A stretch of DNA of 64,000 nucleotides from Archivesica marissinica (GCA_014843695.1 CM026401.1:27415510-27479509); one strand, 5' to 3'; counted from the first letter of the stretch, positions 52,000 through 63,392 are shown. A program made the numbers and translations. Notes: generated by a model not told the origin, from the sequence alone.

Positions 52000-54597
52000 T
52001 GTCTAGGTTACAACGTACTTCCGATAGCTATCATGTATGAGTCTAGGTTACTACGTACTTCCGGCAGCTATCATGTATGAGTCTAGGTTACTACGTACTT
52101 CCGGTAGCTATCATGTATGAGTCTAGGTTACTACGTACTTCCGGTAGCTATCATGTATGAGTCTAGGTTACTACGTACTTCCGGTAGCTATCATGTATGA
52201 GTCTAGGTTACTACGTACTTCCGATAGCTATCATGTATGAGTCTAGGTTACTACGTACTTCCGGTAGCTATCATGTATGAGTCTAGGTTACTACGTACTT
52301 CCGGAAGCTACAATGTATGAGTACAGGTTACTACGTACTTTCGGTAGCTACAATGTATGCGTCTAGGTTACTACGTACTTCCGGTAGCTATCATGTATGA
52401 GTCTAGGTTATTACGTACTTCCGGTAGCTATCATGTATGAGTCTAGGTTACTACGTACTTCCGGTAGCTATCATGTATGCGTCTAGGTTACTACGTACTT
52501 CCGATAGCTATCATGTATGAGTCAAGGTTACTACGTACTTCCGATAGCTATCATGTATGAGTCTAGGTTACTACGTACTTCCGGTAGCTATCATGTATGA
52601 GTCTAGGTTACTACGTACTTCCGGTAGCTATCATGTATGAGTCTAGGTTACTACGTACTTCCGGTAGCTATCATGTATGAGTCTAGGTTACTACGTACTT
52701 CCGGTAGCTATCATGTATGAGTCTAGGTTACTACGTACTTCCGGTAGCTACAATGTATGAGTCTAGGTTACTACGTACTTCCGGTAGCTATCATGTATGA
52801 GTCTAGATTACTACGTACTTCCGGTAGCTATCATGTATGAGTCTAGGTTACTACGTACTTCCGATAGCTATCATGTATGAGTCTAGGTTACTACGTACTT
52901 CCGGTAGCTACAATGTATGAGTCTAGGTTACTACGTACTTCCGGAAGCTACATGTATGAGTATAGGTTACTACGTACTTCCGGTAGCTACAACGTATGAG
53001 TCTAGGTTACTACGTACTTCCGGTAGCTATCATGTATGAGTCTAGGTTACTACGTACTTCCGGTAGCTATCATGTATGAGTCTAGGTTACTACGTACTTC
53101 CGGTAGCTATCATGTATGAGTCTAGGTTACTACGTACTTCCGGTAGCTACAATGTATGAGTCTAGGTTACTACGTACTTCCGGTAGCTACAATGTATGAG
53201 TCTAGGTTACTACGTACTTCCGGTAGCTATCATGTAAGAGTCTAGGTTACTACGTACTTCCGGTAGCTATCATGTATGAGTCTAGGTTACTACGTACTTC
53301 CGGTAGCTATCATGTATGAGTCTAGGTTACTACGTACTTCCGGTAGCTATCATGTATGAGTCTAGGTTACTACGTACTTCCGGTAGCTATCATGTATGAG
53401 TCTAGGTTACTACGTACTTCCGATAGCTATCATGCACGAGTCTAGGTTACTACGTACTTCCGGTAGCTATCATGTATGAGTCTAGGTTACTACGTACTTC
53501 CGGAAGCTACAATGTATGAGTCTAGGTTACTACGTACTTCCGGTAGCTACAATGTATGCCTCTAGGTTACTACGTACTTCCGGTAGCTATCATGTATGAG
53601 TCTAGGTTACTACGTACTTCTGGTAGCTATCATGTATGAGTCCAGGTTACTACGTACTTCCGGTAGCTATCATGTATGAGTCTAGGTTACTACGTACTTC
53701 CGATAGCTATCATGTATGAGTCTAGGTTACTACGTACTTCCGGTAGCTATCATGTATGAGTCTAGGTTACTACGTACTTCCGATAGCTATCATGTATGAG
53801 TCTAGGTTACTACGTACTTCCGGTAGCTATCATGTATGAGTCTAGGTTACTACGTACTTCCGGTAGCTATCATGTATGAGTCTAGGTTACTACGTACTTC
53901 CGGTAGCTATCATGTATGAGTCTAGGTTACTACGTACTTCCGGTAGCTATCATGTATGAGTCTAGGTTACTACGTACTTCCGGTAGCTACAATGTATGCC
54001 TCTAGGTTACTACGTACTTCCGGTAGCTATCATGTATGAGTCTAGGTTACTACGTACTTCTGGTAGCTATCATGTATGAGTCCAGGTTACTACGTACTTC
54101 CGGTAGCTATCATGTATGAGTCTAGGTTACTACGTACTTCCGATAGCTATCATGTATGAGTCTAGGTTACTACGTACTTCCGGTAGCTATCATGTATGAG
54201 TCTAGGTTACTACGTACTTCCGATAGCTATCATGTATGAGTCTAGGTTACTACGTACTTCCGGTAGCTATCATGTATGAGTCTAGTTACTACGTACTTCC
54301 GGTAGCTATCATGTATGATCTGGGTACTACGTACTTCCGGTAGCTATCATGTATGAGTCTAGGTTACTACGTACTTCCGGTAGCTATCATGTATGAGTCT
54401 AGGTTACTACGTACTTCCGGTAGCTACAATGTATGAGTCTAGGTTACTACGTACTTCCGGTAGCTACAATGTATGAGTCTAGGTTACTACGTACTTCCGG
54501 TAGCTATCATGTATGAGTCTAGGTTACTACGTACTTCCGGTAGCTACAATGTATGAGTCTAGGTTACTACGTACTTCCCGTAGCTACCATGTATGAG
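52000..54597. repeat. 40-bp minisatellite, about 65 copies, each with an ETS-like site
   Basis: Units GTCTAGGTTACTACGTACTT plus CCGGTAGCTATCATGTATGA. Variants include CCGATAGC, CCGGAAGC and TACAATG. ACTTCCGGT, present in most units, is the reverse complement of ACCGGAAGT, the consensus site of ETS-family factors. A block marked by AATGTATGCC, then TCTGGTAG and TCCAGG, recurs at 53551 and 53991, 440 bp or 11 units apart. Confidence 0.97.
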
Positions 54598-54813
54598 CAT
54601 ATAATAAGGTCCGAGAAGTGCATTTATCGATTATTAAAAAAAAACTAGTAGATGTTCATATCGTTAGAACATTCTCCCGTGATGTACGTGCATTGACATG
54701 TGATGATTAATCCAGGTGCCCACATTTTATTATTAATATATATTAGGCTCACTGTGGGCCAAAAACTGTGTGTTGTCATCTGGTGGGAGATTAACACGAT
54801 ATTCTAAGCCAAA

Positions 54814-55024
54814 CCAAGCATTTCATTGTCCGTCAATATTACAGTTAATCCTATGCAAAGTAAGACAATCCAAGCATTTCATTGTCTGTCAACATTACAG
54901 TTAATCCTATACAAAGTAAGACAAGATAAGTATTTCATTGTCCGTCAACATTACAGTTAATCCTATACAAAGTGAGACAAGCCAAGCATTTCATTGTCCG
55001 TCAACATTACAGTTAATCCTATAC
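54814..55024. repeat. 56-bp tandem repeat, nearly 4 copies
   Basis: Units CCAAGCATTTCATTGTCCGT then CAACATTACAGTTAATCC and TATACAAAGTAAGACAAG, spaced 56 bp (54818, 54874 and so on). The last unit is truncated. Confidence 0.92.
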
Positions 55025-55438
55025 TTATGAGTCGTTATTATATGTTTTAACTTTGTTTGTTTACATATCTGAGCCAGTCCATACGACCATCGTCCGTAAC
55101 ATATGACGTACTATACCCCAACGATAACGTGATTCCCACGAAAAAGATAGCACGGGCTAATATTATTATAACGGGTAAAAAGAAGTTTATTATCATTTAT
55201 GCATGCATTACTTGGCACACAAGATTATTTATTACACCCTACGTATTGAGTTGGCTTATTCCAAACATATTGATAGTAATGCTTGTAAATAACACGTTAG
55301 CGTTGGGCCATAGTATATTAGTATATTGTTCATAAAACTGAGAGAATAATAAGGTTAAGGTCCTTTCACATATAACCAATAACTCACCGAGACGGAACCA
55401 AATTGTTTCGTGACAGTTTATAAATCTGTGTGTGTGTT
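55025..55438. other. Unique sequence with one unrecognised open frame
   Basis: A 92-codon frame at 55057-55335 contains a hydrophobic C-terminal half but has no motif or splice context I can defend. Nothing else noticed. Confidence 0.35.
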
Positions 55439-55439
55439 A

Positions 55440-55577
55440 CGTTTATTTATCGTCGCTACCGGTTGCCCATATGAGCGACGCCTCCTGAAGAGATTTGTTA
55501 TTTTAGATTTTGGAGGATAGTGCATGATACAGACAGAGACCCATTCCAGAATCTCCTCTGGTTCTTTTACGTGCACT
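55440..55577 (-). mobile_element. Minus-strand SINE, 5' truncated
   Basis: On the minus strand: GTGCACGTAAAAGAACCAGA, GGAGATTCTGGAATGGGTCT, CTGTATCATGCACTATCCTC, then AGGAGGCGTCGCTCATATGG and CAACCGGTAGCGACGATAAA. These are the body and tail of the SINE at 59765-60020. The tRNA head is absent. Confidence 0.85.
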
Positions 55578-55775
55578 TGTTTAGAAATCGGCTAGTCATT
55601 TCACATATATACCGAATTTGATCCGAATTTCTCGTGGGAAATGATTATCCCGCGGAAAAAGTCGCGCCTAGGAATGTTAGAAATGAATTAGTACAATTAT
55701 ATACACATGAGCGACAGAACACATATTTACAAAACGGTCGAAATTATGGACGATGACGATGTTGTATTGTTCGGA

Positions 55776-55998
55776 TATGTAATTATACAAAGGCAACCGC
55801 CGTCGTCGTGGAAGAATGACTTGGGTACACGAGATTAATGCGACGAGACCGGATATAGGAGAGCACTACACACCTGTTGAACTGCGTGTGTTTCCCGAAA
55901 CATTATCCGATTATATGCCTAAACATCTGTTTTCTTGGATTTCCGAGATAATCAATTCTATCTTGTCGTTTCACAAGCATACTAGGGATCCATGTTGA
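55776..55998 (+). pseudogene. Possible PIF/Harbinger transposase N-terminal fragment
   Basis: The frame reads RRRRGRMTWVHEINATRPDI, then GEHYTPVELR and DYMPKHLFSWISEII, resembling the Arg-rich, WVHPxxxxR...G.y..L..ELR...F..Y start of Harbinger (HARBI1-like) transposases. A frame starting MDDDDVVLF (from about 55749) lies upstream in another phase. The DDE core is absent. Assignment is by pattern only. Confidence 0.45.
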
Positions 55999-56334
55999 CG
56001 ATTGCATAACGTGATACTTGTGTCAAACTGCAGACACATCTAAAACTAACAACTGGTCTCGTACCGAATTCGTATAAAATTGGAAATCGATTTCGTGCAT
56101 ATTTTCGCTTCGGTGTCGGATTTATTTTCGGTTCCGTTTCGGTTTATAAGTCAAAGATCCTGTATGCATATTTTTTCCGATTTGGTTTCGTTTTCGGTGC
56201 ATATTGCATTCAATTATGTGAAATGGTTCCGAATGTTATGTCAATATCCAATGTCATTTGTTGAATCTTTTTTAATATTTCATAACTAAAATGTTCAAGA
56301 TGTAGGTGTTTTCATAAATGTTTCTATCTTGTAG
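55999..56334. other. Unique AT-rich spacer, no gene seen
   Basis: Phenylalanine-rich frames come from TTTCGGTTTCG-type low-complexity sequence near 56095-56200. Nothing else. Confidence 0.5.
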
Positions 56335-58200
56335 ATAATTGTTGTATTAAGTGGCTAATTTTGTATCTTGTAGATAATAGCTGTATATTGAAGATATTTA
56401 TTGTATATTGTACATAATTGTTGTATGATATAAATAACTAATGTATATTGTAAATAATTGTTGTACCATGAAGATACTTGTTGTATCATGTAGATACTTG
56501 TTGTATCATGTAGATACTTGTTGTATATTGTAGATACCTGTTGTATATTGTAGATACTTGTTGTATAATGTAGATACTTGTTGTATAATGTAGATACTTG
56601 TTGTATCGTGTATATACTTGTTGTATCATGTAGATACTTGGTGTCATGTAGATACCTGTTGTATCATGTAGATACTTGTTGTATATTGTAGATACCTGTT
56701 GTATCGTGTAGATACATGTTGTATATTGTAGATACTTGTTGTATATTGTAGATACCTGTTGTATATTGTAGATACCTGTTGTATATTGTAGATACCTGTT
56801 GTATCTTGTAGATACCTGTTGTATATTGTAGATACTTGTTGTATATTGTAGATACCTGTTGTATCGTGTAGATACCTGTTGTATATTGTAGATACTTGTT
56901 GTATATTGTAGATACCTGTTGTATCGTGTAGATACCTGTTGTATATTGTAGATACTTGTTGTATATTGTAGATACATGTTGTATCGTGTAGATACCTGTT
57001 GTATATTGTAGATACTTGTTGTATATTGTAGATACCTGTTGTATCGTGTAGATACTTGGTGTCATGTAGATACCTGTTGTATCATGTAGATACTTGTTGT
57101 ATATTGTAGATACCTGTTGTATATTGTAGATACCTGTTGTATATTTTAGATAATTGTTGTATCATGTAGATACCTGTTGTATATTGTAGATACTTGTTGT
57201 ATATTGTAGATACCTGTTGTATCGTGTAGATACCTGTTGTATATTGTAGATACCTGTTGTATATTTTAGATAATTGTTGTATCTTGTAGATACCAGTTGT
57301 TTTGTTGTATCTTGTAGATACTTGTTGTATATTGTAGATACTTGTTGTATATTGTAGATACGTCCTGTATATTGTAGATATTTACTGTATATTATAGATA
57401 CGTACTGTATATTGTAGATACGTCCTGTATATTGTAGATATTTACTGTATATTATAGATACGTACTGTATATTGTAGATACGTCCTGTATATTGTAGATA
57501 CGTACTGTATATTGTAGATACGTACTGTATATTGTAGATACGTCCTGTATATTGTAGATACGTCCTGTATATTGTAGATACGTACTGTATATTGTAGATA
57601 CGTACTGTATATTGTAGATATTTACTGTATATTGTAGATACGTACTGTATATTGTAGATACGTACTGTATATTGTAGATATTTACTGTATATTATAGATA
57701 CGTACTGTATATTGTAGATACGTACTGTATATTGTAGATATTTACTGTATATTGTAGATACGTACTGTATATTGTAGATACGTACTGTATATTGTAGATA
57801 ATTACTGTATATTGTATATAATTACTGTATGTTGTATATAATTACTGTATGTTGTAGATAATTGTTGTATATTGTAGATACGTCCTGTATATTGTAGATA
57901 CGTCCTGTATATTGTAGATACGTACTGTATATTGTAGATACGTACTGTATATTGTAGATACGTACTGTATATTGTAGATACGTCCTGTATATTGTAGATA
58001 CGTACTGTATATTGTAGATACGTACTGTATATTGTAGATACGTCCTGTATATTGTAGATACGTACTGTATATTGTAGATACGTACTGTATATTGTATATA
58101 ATTACTGAATGTTGTAGATAATTACTGTATATTGTATATAATTACTGTATATTGTAGATAATTACTGTATATTGTAGATAATTGTTGTATATTGTAGATA
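56335..58200. repeat. 20-bp minisatellite, about 93 copies, ending at a start codon
   Basis: Left half units are TTGTTGTATCATGTAGATAC or GTTGTATATTGTAGATACCT. From about 57355 the type changes to CGTACTGTATATTGTAGATA. Edges decay into AATTGTTGTAT and ATTACTGTAT variants. The array ends two bases before the ATG of the secreted-protein gene at 58203, so it occupies that gene's 5' UTR or proximal promoter. A minus-strand frame (YLQYTTSIYN repeats) is an artefact. Confidence 0.97.
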
Positions 58201-58202
58201 CA

Positions 58203-58313
58203 ATGAATTTGTTGTTTGCAATCGTGGTGGTTATAAGTGCTACACTGAACTACACCCGTGGCGATTACCAATGTGTGTGTAACTATAATATCGAGACAGT
58301 TGTACTATCGTCG
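58203..58313 (+). CDS. Secreted SH3b-like protein, exon 1 (signal peptide)
   Basis: The 37 codons from ATG 58203 begin MNLLFAIVVVISATLNYTRG, a good signal peptide (short N-region, hydrophobic core, cleavage likely near residue 20), then DYQCVCNYNIETVVLSS. The exon ends TCG, then GTAAGA at 58314, a strong 5' splice site, in phase 0. The CVCNYN start and the exons downstream suggest a small secreted cysteine protein. I recall similar predicted proteins in molluscs but cannot name a gene. The start follows the 20-bp array after two bases. The last 17 bases of the exon form the first unit of the 44-bp array. Confidence 0.75.
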
Positions 58314-58800
58314 GTAAGAACACCATATTTTTCTAGGAAACAACTGTACTATCGTCGGTAAGAACACCATATTTTTCTAGGAGACAACTGTACTATCGTC
58401 GGTAAGAACACCATATTTTGCTAGTAGACAACTGTACTATCGTCGGTAAGAATACCATATTTTGCTAGGAAACAACTGTACTATCGTCGGTAAGAACACC
58501 ATATTTTGCTAGGAAACAACTGTACTATCGTCGGTAAGAACACCATATTTTTCTAGGAGACAACTGTACTATCGTCGGTAAGAACACCATATGTTGCTAG
58601 GAAACAACTGTACTATCGTCGGTAAGAACACCATATTTTTCTTGGATACAACTATACTCTCGTCGGTAAGAACACCATATTGTTCTAGGATACAACTATA
58701 CTCTCGTCGGTAAGAACACCATATTTTGCTAGGAAACAACTGTACTATCGTCGGTAAGAACACCATATTTTGCTAGGAAACAACTGTACTATCGTCGATA
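58297..58800. repeat. 44-bp array of exon-like units with splice sites, 11-12 copies
   Basis: Units of exactly 44 bp: 23 bp GTAAGAACACCATATTTTTC plus TAG, then 21 bp GAAACAACTGTACTATCGTC plus G. The first GTAAGA is the 5' splice site of exon 1. Further GTAAGA copies start at 58358, 58402, 58446, 58490, 58534, 58578, 58622, 58666, 58710 and 58754; the next is mutated to ATAAGA at 58798. Each 21-bp block reads ETTVLSS (or DTTILSS) in phase 0, echoing ETVVLSS at the end of exon 1. The unit at 58425 starts with TAG, and the unit at 58645 has lost its AG. Confidence 0.93.
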
Positions 58801-58959
58801 AGAACACCGTATTTTGCTCTAGCATCACGTACTGTATTGATATTACCAAATCATATTTTGATAACTTTCCTCAACTTATGAGCAATAGTTTTTAACACAA
58901 AAACCTAGTCATATGTGTTCATGAACACATGCATACATTATTTGATTAATTAACAATTC
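58801..58959. other. Intron 1, unique part
   Basis: AT-rich sequence with no feature between the 44-bp array and a minus-strand SINE. Confidence 0.5.
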
Positions 58960-59135
58960 AGCTGTTTGTTTGTTTTGCTACGAGCAGTATCTCACGCACG
59001 GACCTTCCAGAAACCAGCTGGGTAGTTTCATCACATTGAACAATTCGACAAACCCAGTGGGATTTGACCCTAAAGCGGCGAGTGGCAAGCGATTTAACGT
59101 CAATTACCGTAACCACTCGGCCAAGGAGGACCATA
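58960..59135 (-). mobile_element. tRNA(Leu/Ser)-like SINE inside intron 1
   Basis: On the minus strand, TCCTTGGCCGAGTGGTTACG is a classical type II tRNA A-box region and TTTAGGGTCAAATCCCAC a B-box region. The body follows with CCAGCTGGTTTCTGGAAGG. The head is close to a tRNA but its middle does not pair well, and the body marks a SINE. Plus and minus open frames across it are spurious. Confidence 0.7.
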
Positions 59136-59755
59136 TAAACCAACGACGGTACACAATCCAACCAGCATTACTAAATACTAGTAACCTCGTAATTATGTCC
59201 CTTGATCCAATGTCGTTTCCTTGTTACACGTATACATACACCCACACTTCATACTGCATCTCTCTCACCGCTCGCACAATAACCGGTGCGCTAATACTCA
59301 TTATTATTATTTCCAGTATATGCTTAAATCTTAACGTGCCAATCACGACTAGAGTCGCCATTGCAAACAACATATAACCGGACCAGACGGATAGTGGAAC
59401 TAAAACACTTATCTGAATATCAAAGTTTCAAGTTTCAAATTTATTGACATAATCAGCAACTAAATTGCATTTGGACATTTACAATGACATAACTATGGCA
59501 AAGACATCACAAAACATGTTACAGATATACATATATAAACAAATACAGTACATTTAAGAAACAGTAGTAATGTGAATATCAATTAACACATATGTCGATC
59601 AGACTCGGCGTTACGCCGCGGCATATCTGGATCTATGTTGTTTACACGCCTTCGAATGTATTCGGCAGGTAATGGGTTAAATGTGTTATCATAATTGGTT
59701 ATATGTACAATCATGAATATCCGTGTCTTGTACTGTTAAAGGCATTTAAAATATG
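59136..59755. other. Intron 1, unique part
   Basis: No further exon noticed. A hydrophobic frame continues to 59377 without a splice-supported role. CAAGTTTCAAATTTATTGAC near 59430 may be another retroposon tail. Confidence 0.45.
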
Positions 59756-59764
59756 TTGTCTGTA

Positions 59765-60020
59765 TCCAGTTGTTAACACGACAGACTGGGAATCCAGGGA
59801 TCGCAGGTTCGTTCCCCGGTCTGGCCATAATAAAATTAACAGTCTTTCAGATGGGACGTTACACCGAGGTCTCGTGTCGGTGCACGTAAAAGAATCAGAG
59901 GATACTCTGTATTGGGTCTCTGTCTGTATCATTGCACTATCCTCCAACAATCTAAAATGACTAATATCTTCAGGAGGCGTCGCTCATATGGGCAACCGGT
60001 AGCGACGATAAATAAACGTA
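59765..60020 (+). mobile_element. Near full-length tRNA-derived SINE in intron 1
   Basis: Head CCAGTTGTTAACACGACAGA and GCAGGTTCGTTCCCCGG, body ACAGTCTTTCAGATGGGACG, GAGGTCTCGTGTCGGTGC and ATTGCACTATCCTCCA, and tail GCGTCGCTCATATGGGCAAC with CGGTAGCGACGATAAATAAA. This is the most complete copy of the family seen at 35.4, 43.9 and 55.4 kb. It ends about 45 bp before exon 2. Confidence 0.9.
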
Positions 60021-60062
60021 AAACAGACAGTTATATATACATATCATGGTTTATTTCTCTAG

Positions 60063-60164
60063 CCGTCAACTCAAGGCACTCCCATTGGATACATGTACGA
60101 TTTCGACTGTAAACCATATGAAGGGAACGACGGGAAATGGTATGCTGTCGGGTATGAACATCAG
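60063..60164 (+). CDS. Secreted SH3b-like protein, exon 2
   Basis: A TTATTTCTCTAG acceptor precedes 34 codons in phase 0: PSTQGTPIGYMYDFDCKP, then EGNDGKWYAVGYEHQ, ending CAG before GTTTCG. The order polar PST loop, IGYMYDFDC, KWYAVGYEHQ matches the SH3b (bacterial-type SH3) layout PSTxSxVIGxLxxGxxxxxxW-xV-Y. With exon 1 ending in phase 0, the join keeps the frame. Cys 53 and the exon 1 cysteines (24, 26) could form disulfides. Confidence 0.75.
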
Positions 60165-60725
60165 GTTTCGTGGATTTGATTTTATTGTTATTAATAGTTA
60201 ATTAGTTGACATATTCTATTATTTACGGATGTCTACCAATTAAAGAGATCATAAATTATATTTTAGTCCAATGGTTAAGGCGTCCGCATACGGTGCGGGA
60301 GATCGAAGGTTCGTACCACGCTAGGGGTTCATTCTGATAAGACCGGTTGGTACGCCGCCAGCTAGTTAAATATAATGGTTACCGATTGCCCATCAGCCAG
60401 GAAAAGATAAGATTCGGGAAGTACTGATGTCAATACGACTATTTTTACATTAGTTTTATTTTACTAAATATAAGTTAAATGTTCAACTACGTTCGAGAAC
60501 GTTGGTTAATGTCTTAATGACACCCATTGATTCCGAACTTACTGACGTCATTATGTGCAGTGTATTGATTGGTTGATTTTATGACGCCAATAGTTATACC
60601 TTTATTGGGTTTCAAACAAACAGTTGAATATCATTGTAACACCATCGGTAACAACAAGGGGTACATTCTTTAGCACTATACTAAAATAAATAAATAATGT
60701 ACTTAAATTAAATCAAATATTTTAG
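60165..60725. other. Intron 2, with a tRNA-like remnant
   Basis: Contains near 60260-60330 a tRNA-like head (TAGTCCAATGGTTAAGGCGT, then GATCGAAGGTTCGTACC), probably a SINE fragment on the plus strand. The rest is AT-rich. Confidence 0.5.
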
Positions 60726-60798
60726 TTTGGTTACGTAGCAAAAGACGCACAGCTACATGTACAGACTTGCATGGGAGCTATTCCTGATGAAGACAAAG
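60726..60798 (+). CDS. Secreted SH3b-like protein, exon 3
   Basis: After AAATATTTTAG, phase 0, the 24 codons FGYVAKDAQLHVQTCMGAIP plus DEDK follow, ending AAAG before GTAACC (phase 1). FGYV directly after YEHQ completes the SH3b pattern (Y.G..GYV). Cys 86 gives a fourth cysteine. The reading frame of all three exons joins without a stop (95 codons plus one base). The next exon must lie past the 35-bp array and the right edge. Confidence 0.72.
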
Positions 60799-60814
60799 GT
60801 AACCATATTTACAC

Positions 60815-63392
60815 ACGCACATATACACATACACGCGCACACCACACACACGCACATATACACATACACGCGCACACCACACATACGCACATATACACAT
60901 ACACGCGCACACCACACACACGCACATATACACATACACGCTCACACCACACATACGCACATATACACATACACGCGCACACCACACATACGCACATATA
61001 TACATACACGCGCACACCACACACACGCACATATACACATACACGCTCACACCACACATACGCACATATACACATACACGCTCACACCACACACACGCAC
61101 ATATACACATACACGCGCACACCACACACACGCACATATACACATACACACGCACACCACACATATAAACATACACGCGCACACCACACACACGCACATA
61201 TACACATACACGCTCACAACATACATACGCACATATACACATACACGCGCACACCACACATACGCACATATACACATACAGGCGCACACATACACATACA
61301 TACACACATATACACATACACGCGCACACCAAACATACGCACATATACACATACATACGCATATACACACATACACGCGCACACCACGCATACGCACATA
61401 TACACATACACGCGCACATATACGCATACACGCGCACAACATACATACGCACATATACACATACACGCGCACACCATACATACGCACATATACACATACA
61501 CGCGCACAACATACATACGCACATATACACATACACGTACACAACATACATACGCACATATACACATACACGCACACACCACACATACGCACATATACAC
61601 ACACACGCGCACAACATACATAAGCACATATACACATACACGCGCACACCACACATACGCAAATATACACATACACGCGCACATATACACATACACGCGC
61701 ACACCACGCATACGCACATATACACATACACGCGCACACCACACATACGCACATATACACATATACGCGCACAACATACATACGCACATATACACATACA
61801 CGCGCACAGCATACATACGCACATATACACATACACGCGCACAACATACATACGCACATATACACATACACGTGCACACCACATATACGCACATATACAC
61901 ATACACGCGCACACCACACATACGCACATATACACATACACGCGCACAGCATACATACGCACATATACACATACACGCGCACAACATACATACGCACATA
62001 TACACATACACGCGCACACCACACATACGCACATATACACATACACGCGCACAACACACATACGCACATATACACATACACGCGCACATATACACATACG
62101 CACATATACACATATACGCGCACATATACACATACACGCGCACACCACACATACGCACATATACACATACACTCGCACACCACACATACGCACATATACA
62201 CATACACGCACCCAACACACATACGCACATATACACATACACTCGCACACCACACATACGCATATATACACTTACACGCGCACACCACACATACTCATAT
62301 ATACACATACACGCGCACAGCATAAATACGCACATATACACATACACGCACACACAACACATACGCACATATACACATACACGCGCACATATACACATAC
62401 ACGAGCACACCACACATACGCACATATACACATACACGTGCACAAATACACATACATACGCACATATACACATACACGCGCACACCACACATATGCACAT
62501 ATACACATACACGCGCACACATACACATACACACGCACATAACACATACGCACATATACACATACACGCGCACATATACACATACACGCGCACAACATAC
62601 ATACGCACATATACACATACACGCGTACAACATACATACGCACATATACACATACACTCGCACAGAACAAATACGCACATATACACATACACGCGCACAC
62701 CACACATACGCACATATACACATACGCGCACAACATACATACGCACATATACACATACACGCGCGCAACATACATACGCACATATACACATACACGCGCA
62801 CACCACACATACGCACATATACACATACACGCGCACACCACACATACGCACATATACACATACACGCGCACAACATACATACGCATATATACACATACAC
62901 GCGCACACCACACATACTCACATATATACATACACTCGCACACCACACAAACGCACATATACACATACACGCGCAAACCACACATACGCACATATACACA
63001 TACACGCGCACAACACACACACACGCACATATACACATACAGGCGCACACCACACACACGCACATATACACATACACGCGCACACCACACATACGCACAT
63101 ATACACATACATGCGCACACCACACATACTCACATATACACATACACGCGCACACCATATAATACTCACATATACACATACACGCGCACAACATACATAC
63201 GCACATATACACATACACGCGCACACCACACACACGCACATATACACATACACGCGCACACCACACACACGCACATATACACATACACGCGCACAACACA
63301 CATACGCACATATACACATACACGCGCACACCACACACACGCACATATACACATACACGCGCACACCACACACACGCACATATACACATACA
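60815..63392. repeat. 35-bp minisatellite in intron 3, about 74 copies
   Basis: Units CACGCGCACACCACACATAC plus GCACATATACACATA, 35 bp, mixed with shorter units lacking CCACACATACGC. Variants ACAACATACATACGC and ACACACACGC alternate. It is almost wholly alternating purine/pyrimidine. Minus-strand frames up to 565 codons (VCVYVRMCGVRVYVYMC) are artefacts. The array begins 16 bp after the exon 3 splice site and runs into an assembly gap. Confidence 0.96.

Noticed and set aside
58960..59135. Functional tRNA-Leu or tRNA-Ser gene on the minus strand
   Set aside because: Good A box, but the anticodon and acceptor arms do not pair and a SINE body follows.
58970..59377. 135-aa ORF in intron 1 taken as an exon
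   Set aside because: It is the reverse complement of a tRNA-headed SINE, and the splice phases of exons 1 and 2 join without it.
60258..60335. Functional tRNA gene
   Set aside because: A- and B-box-like blocks are present but the arms do not pair; better read as a SINE head remnant.
60757..63389. Cys/Val/Tyr-rich and His/Thr-rich ORFs up to 565 aa
   Set aside because: Artefacts of the 35-bp purine/pyrimidine repeat, overlapping on both strands.
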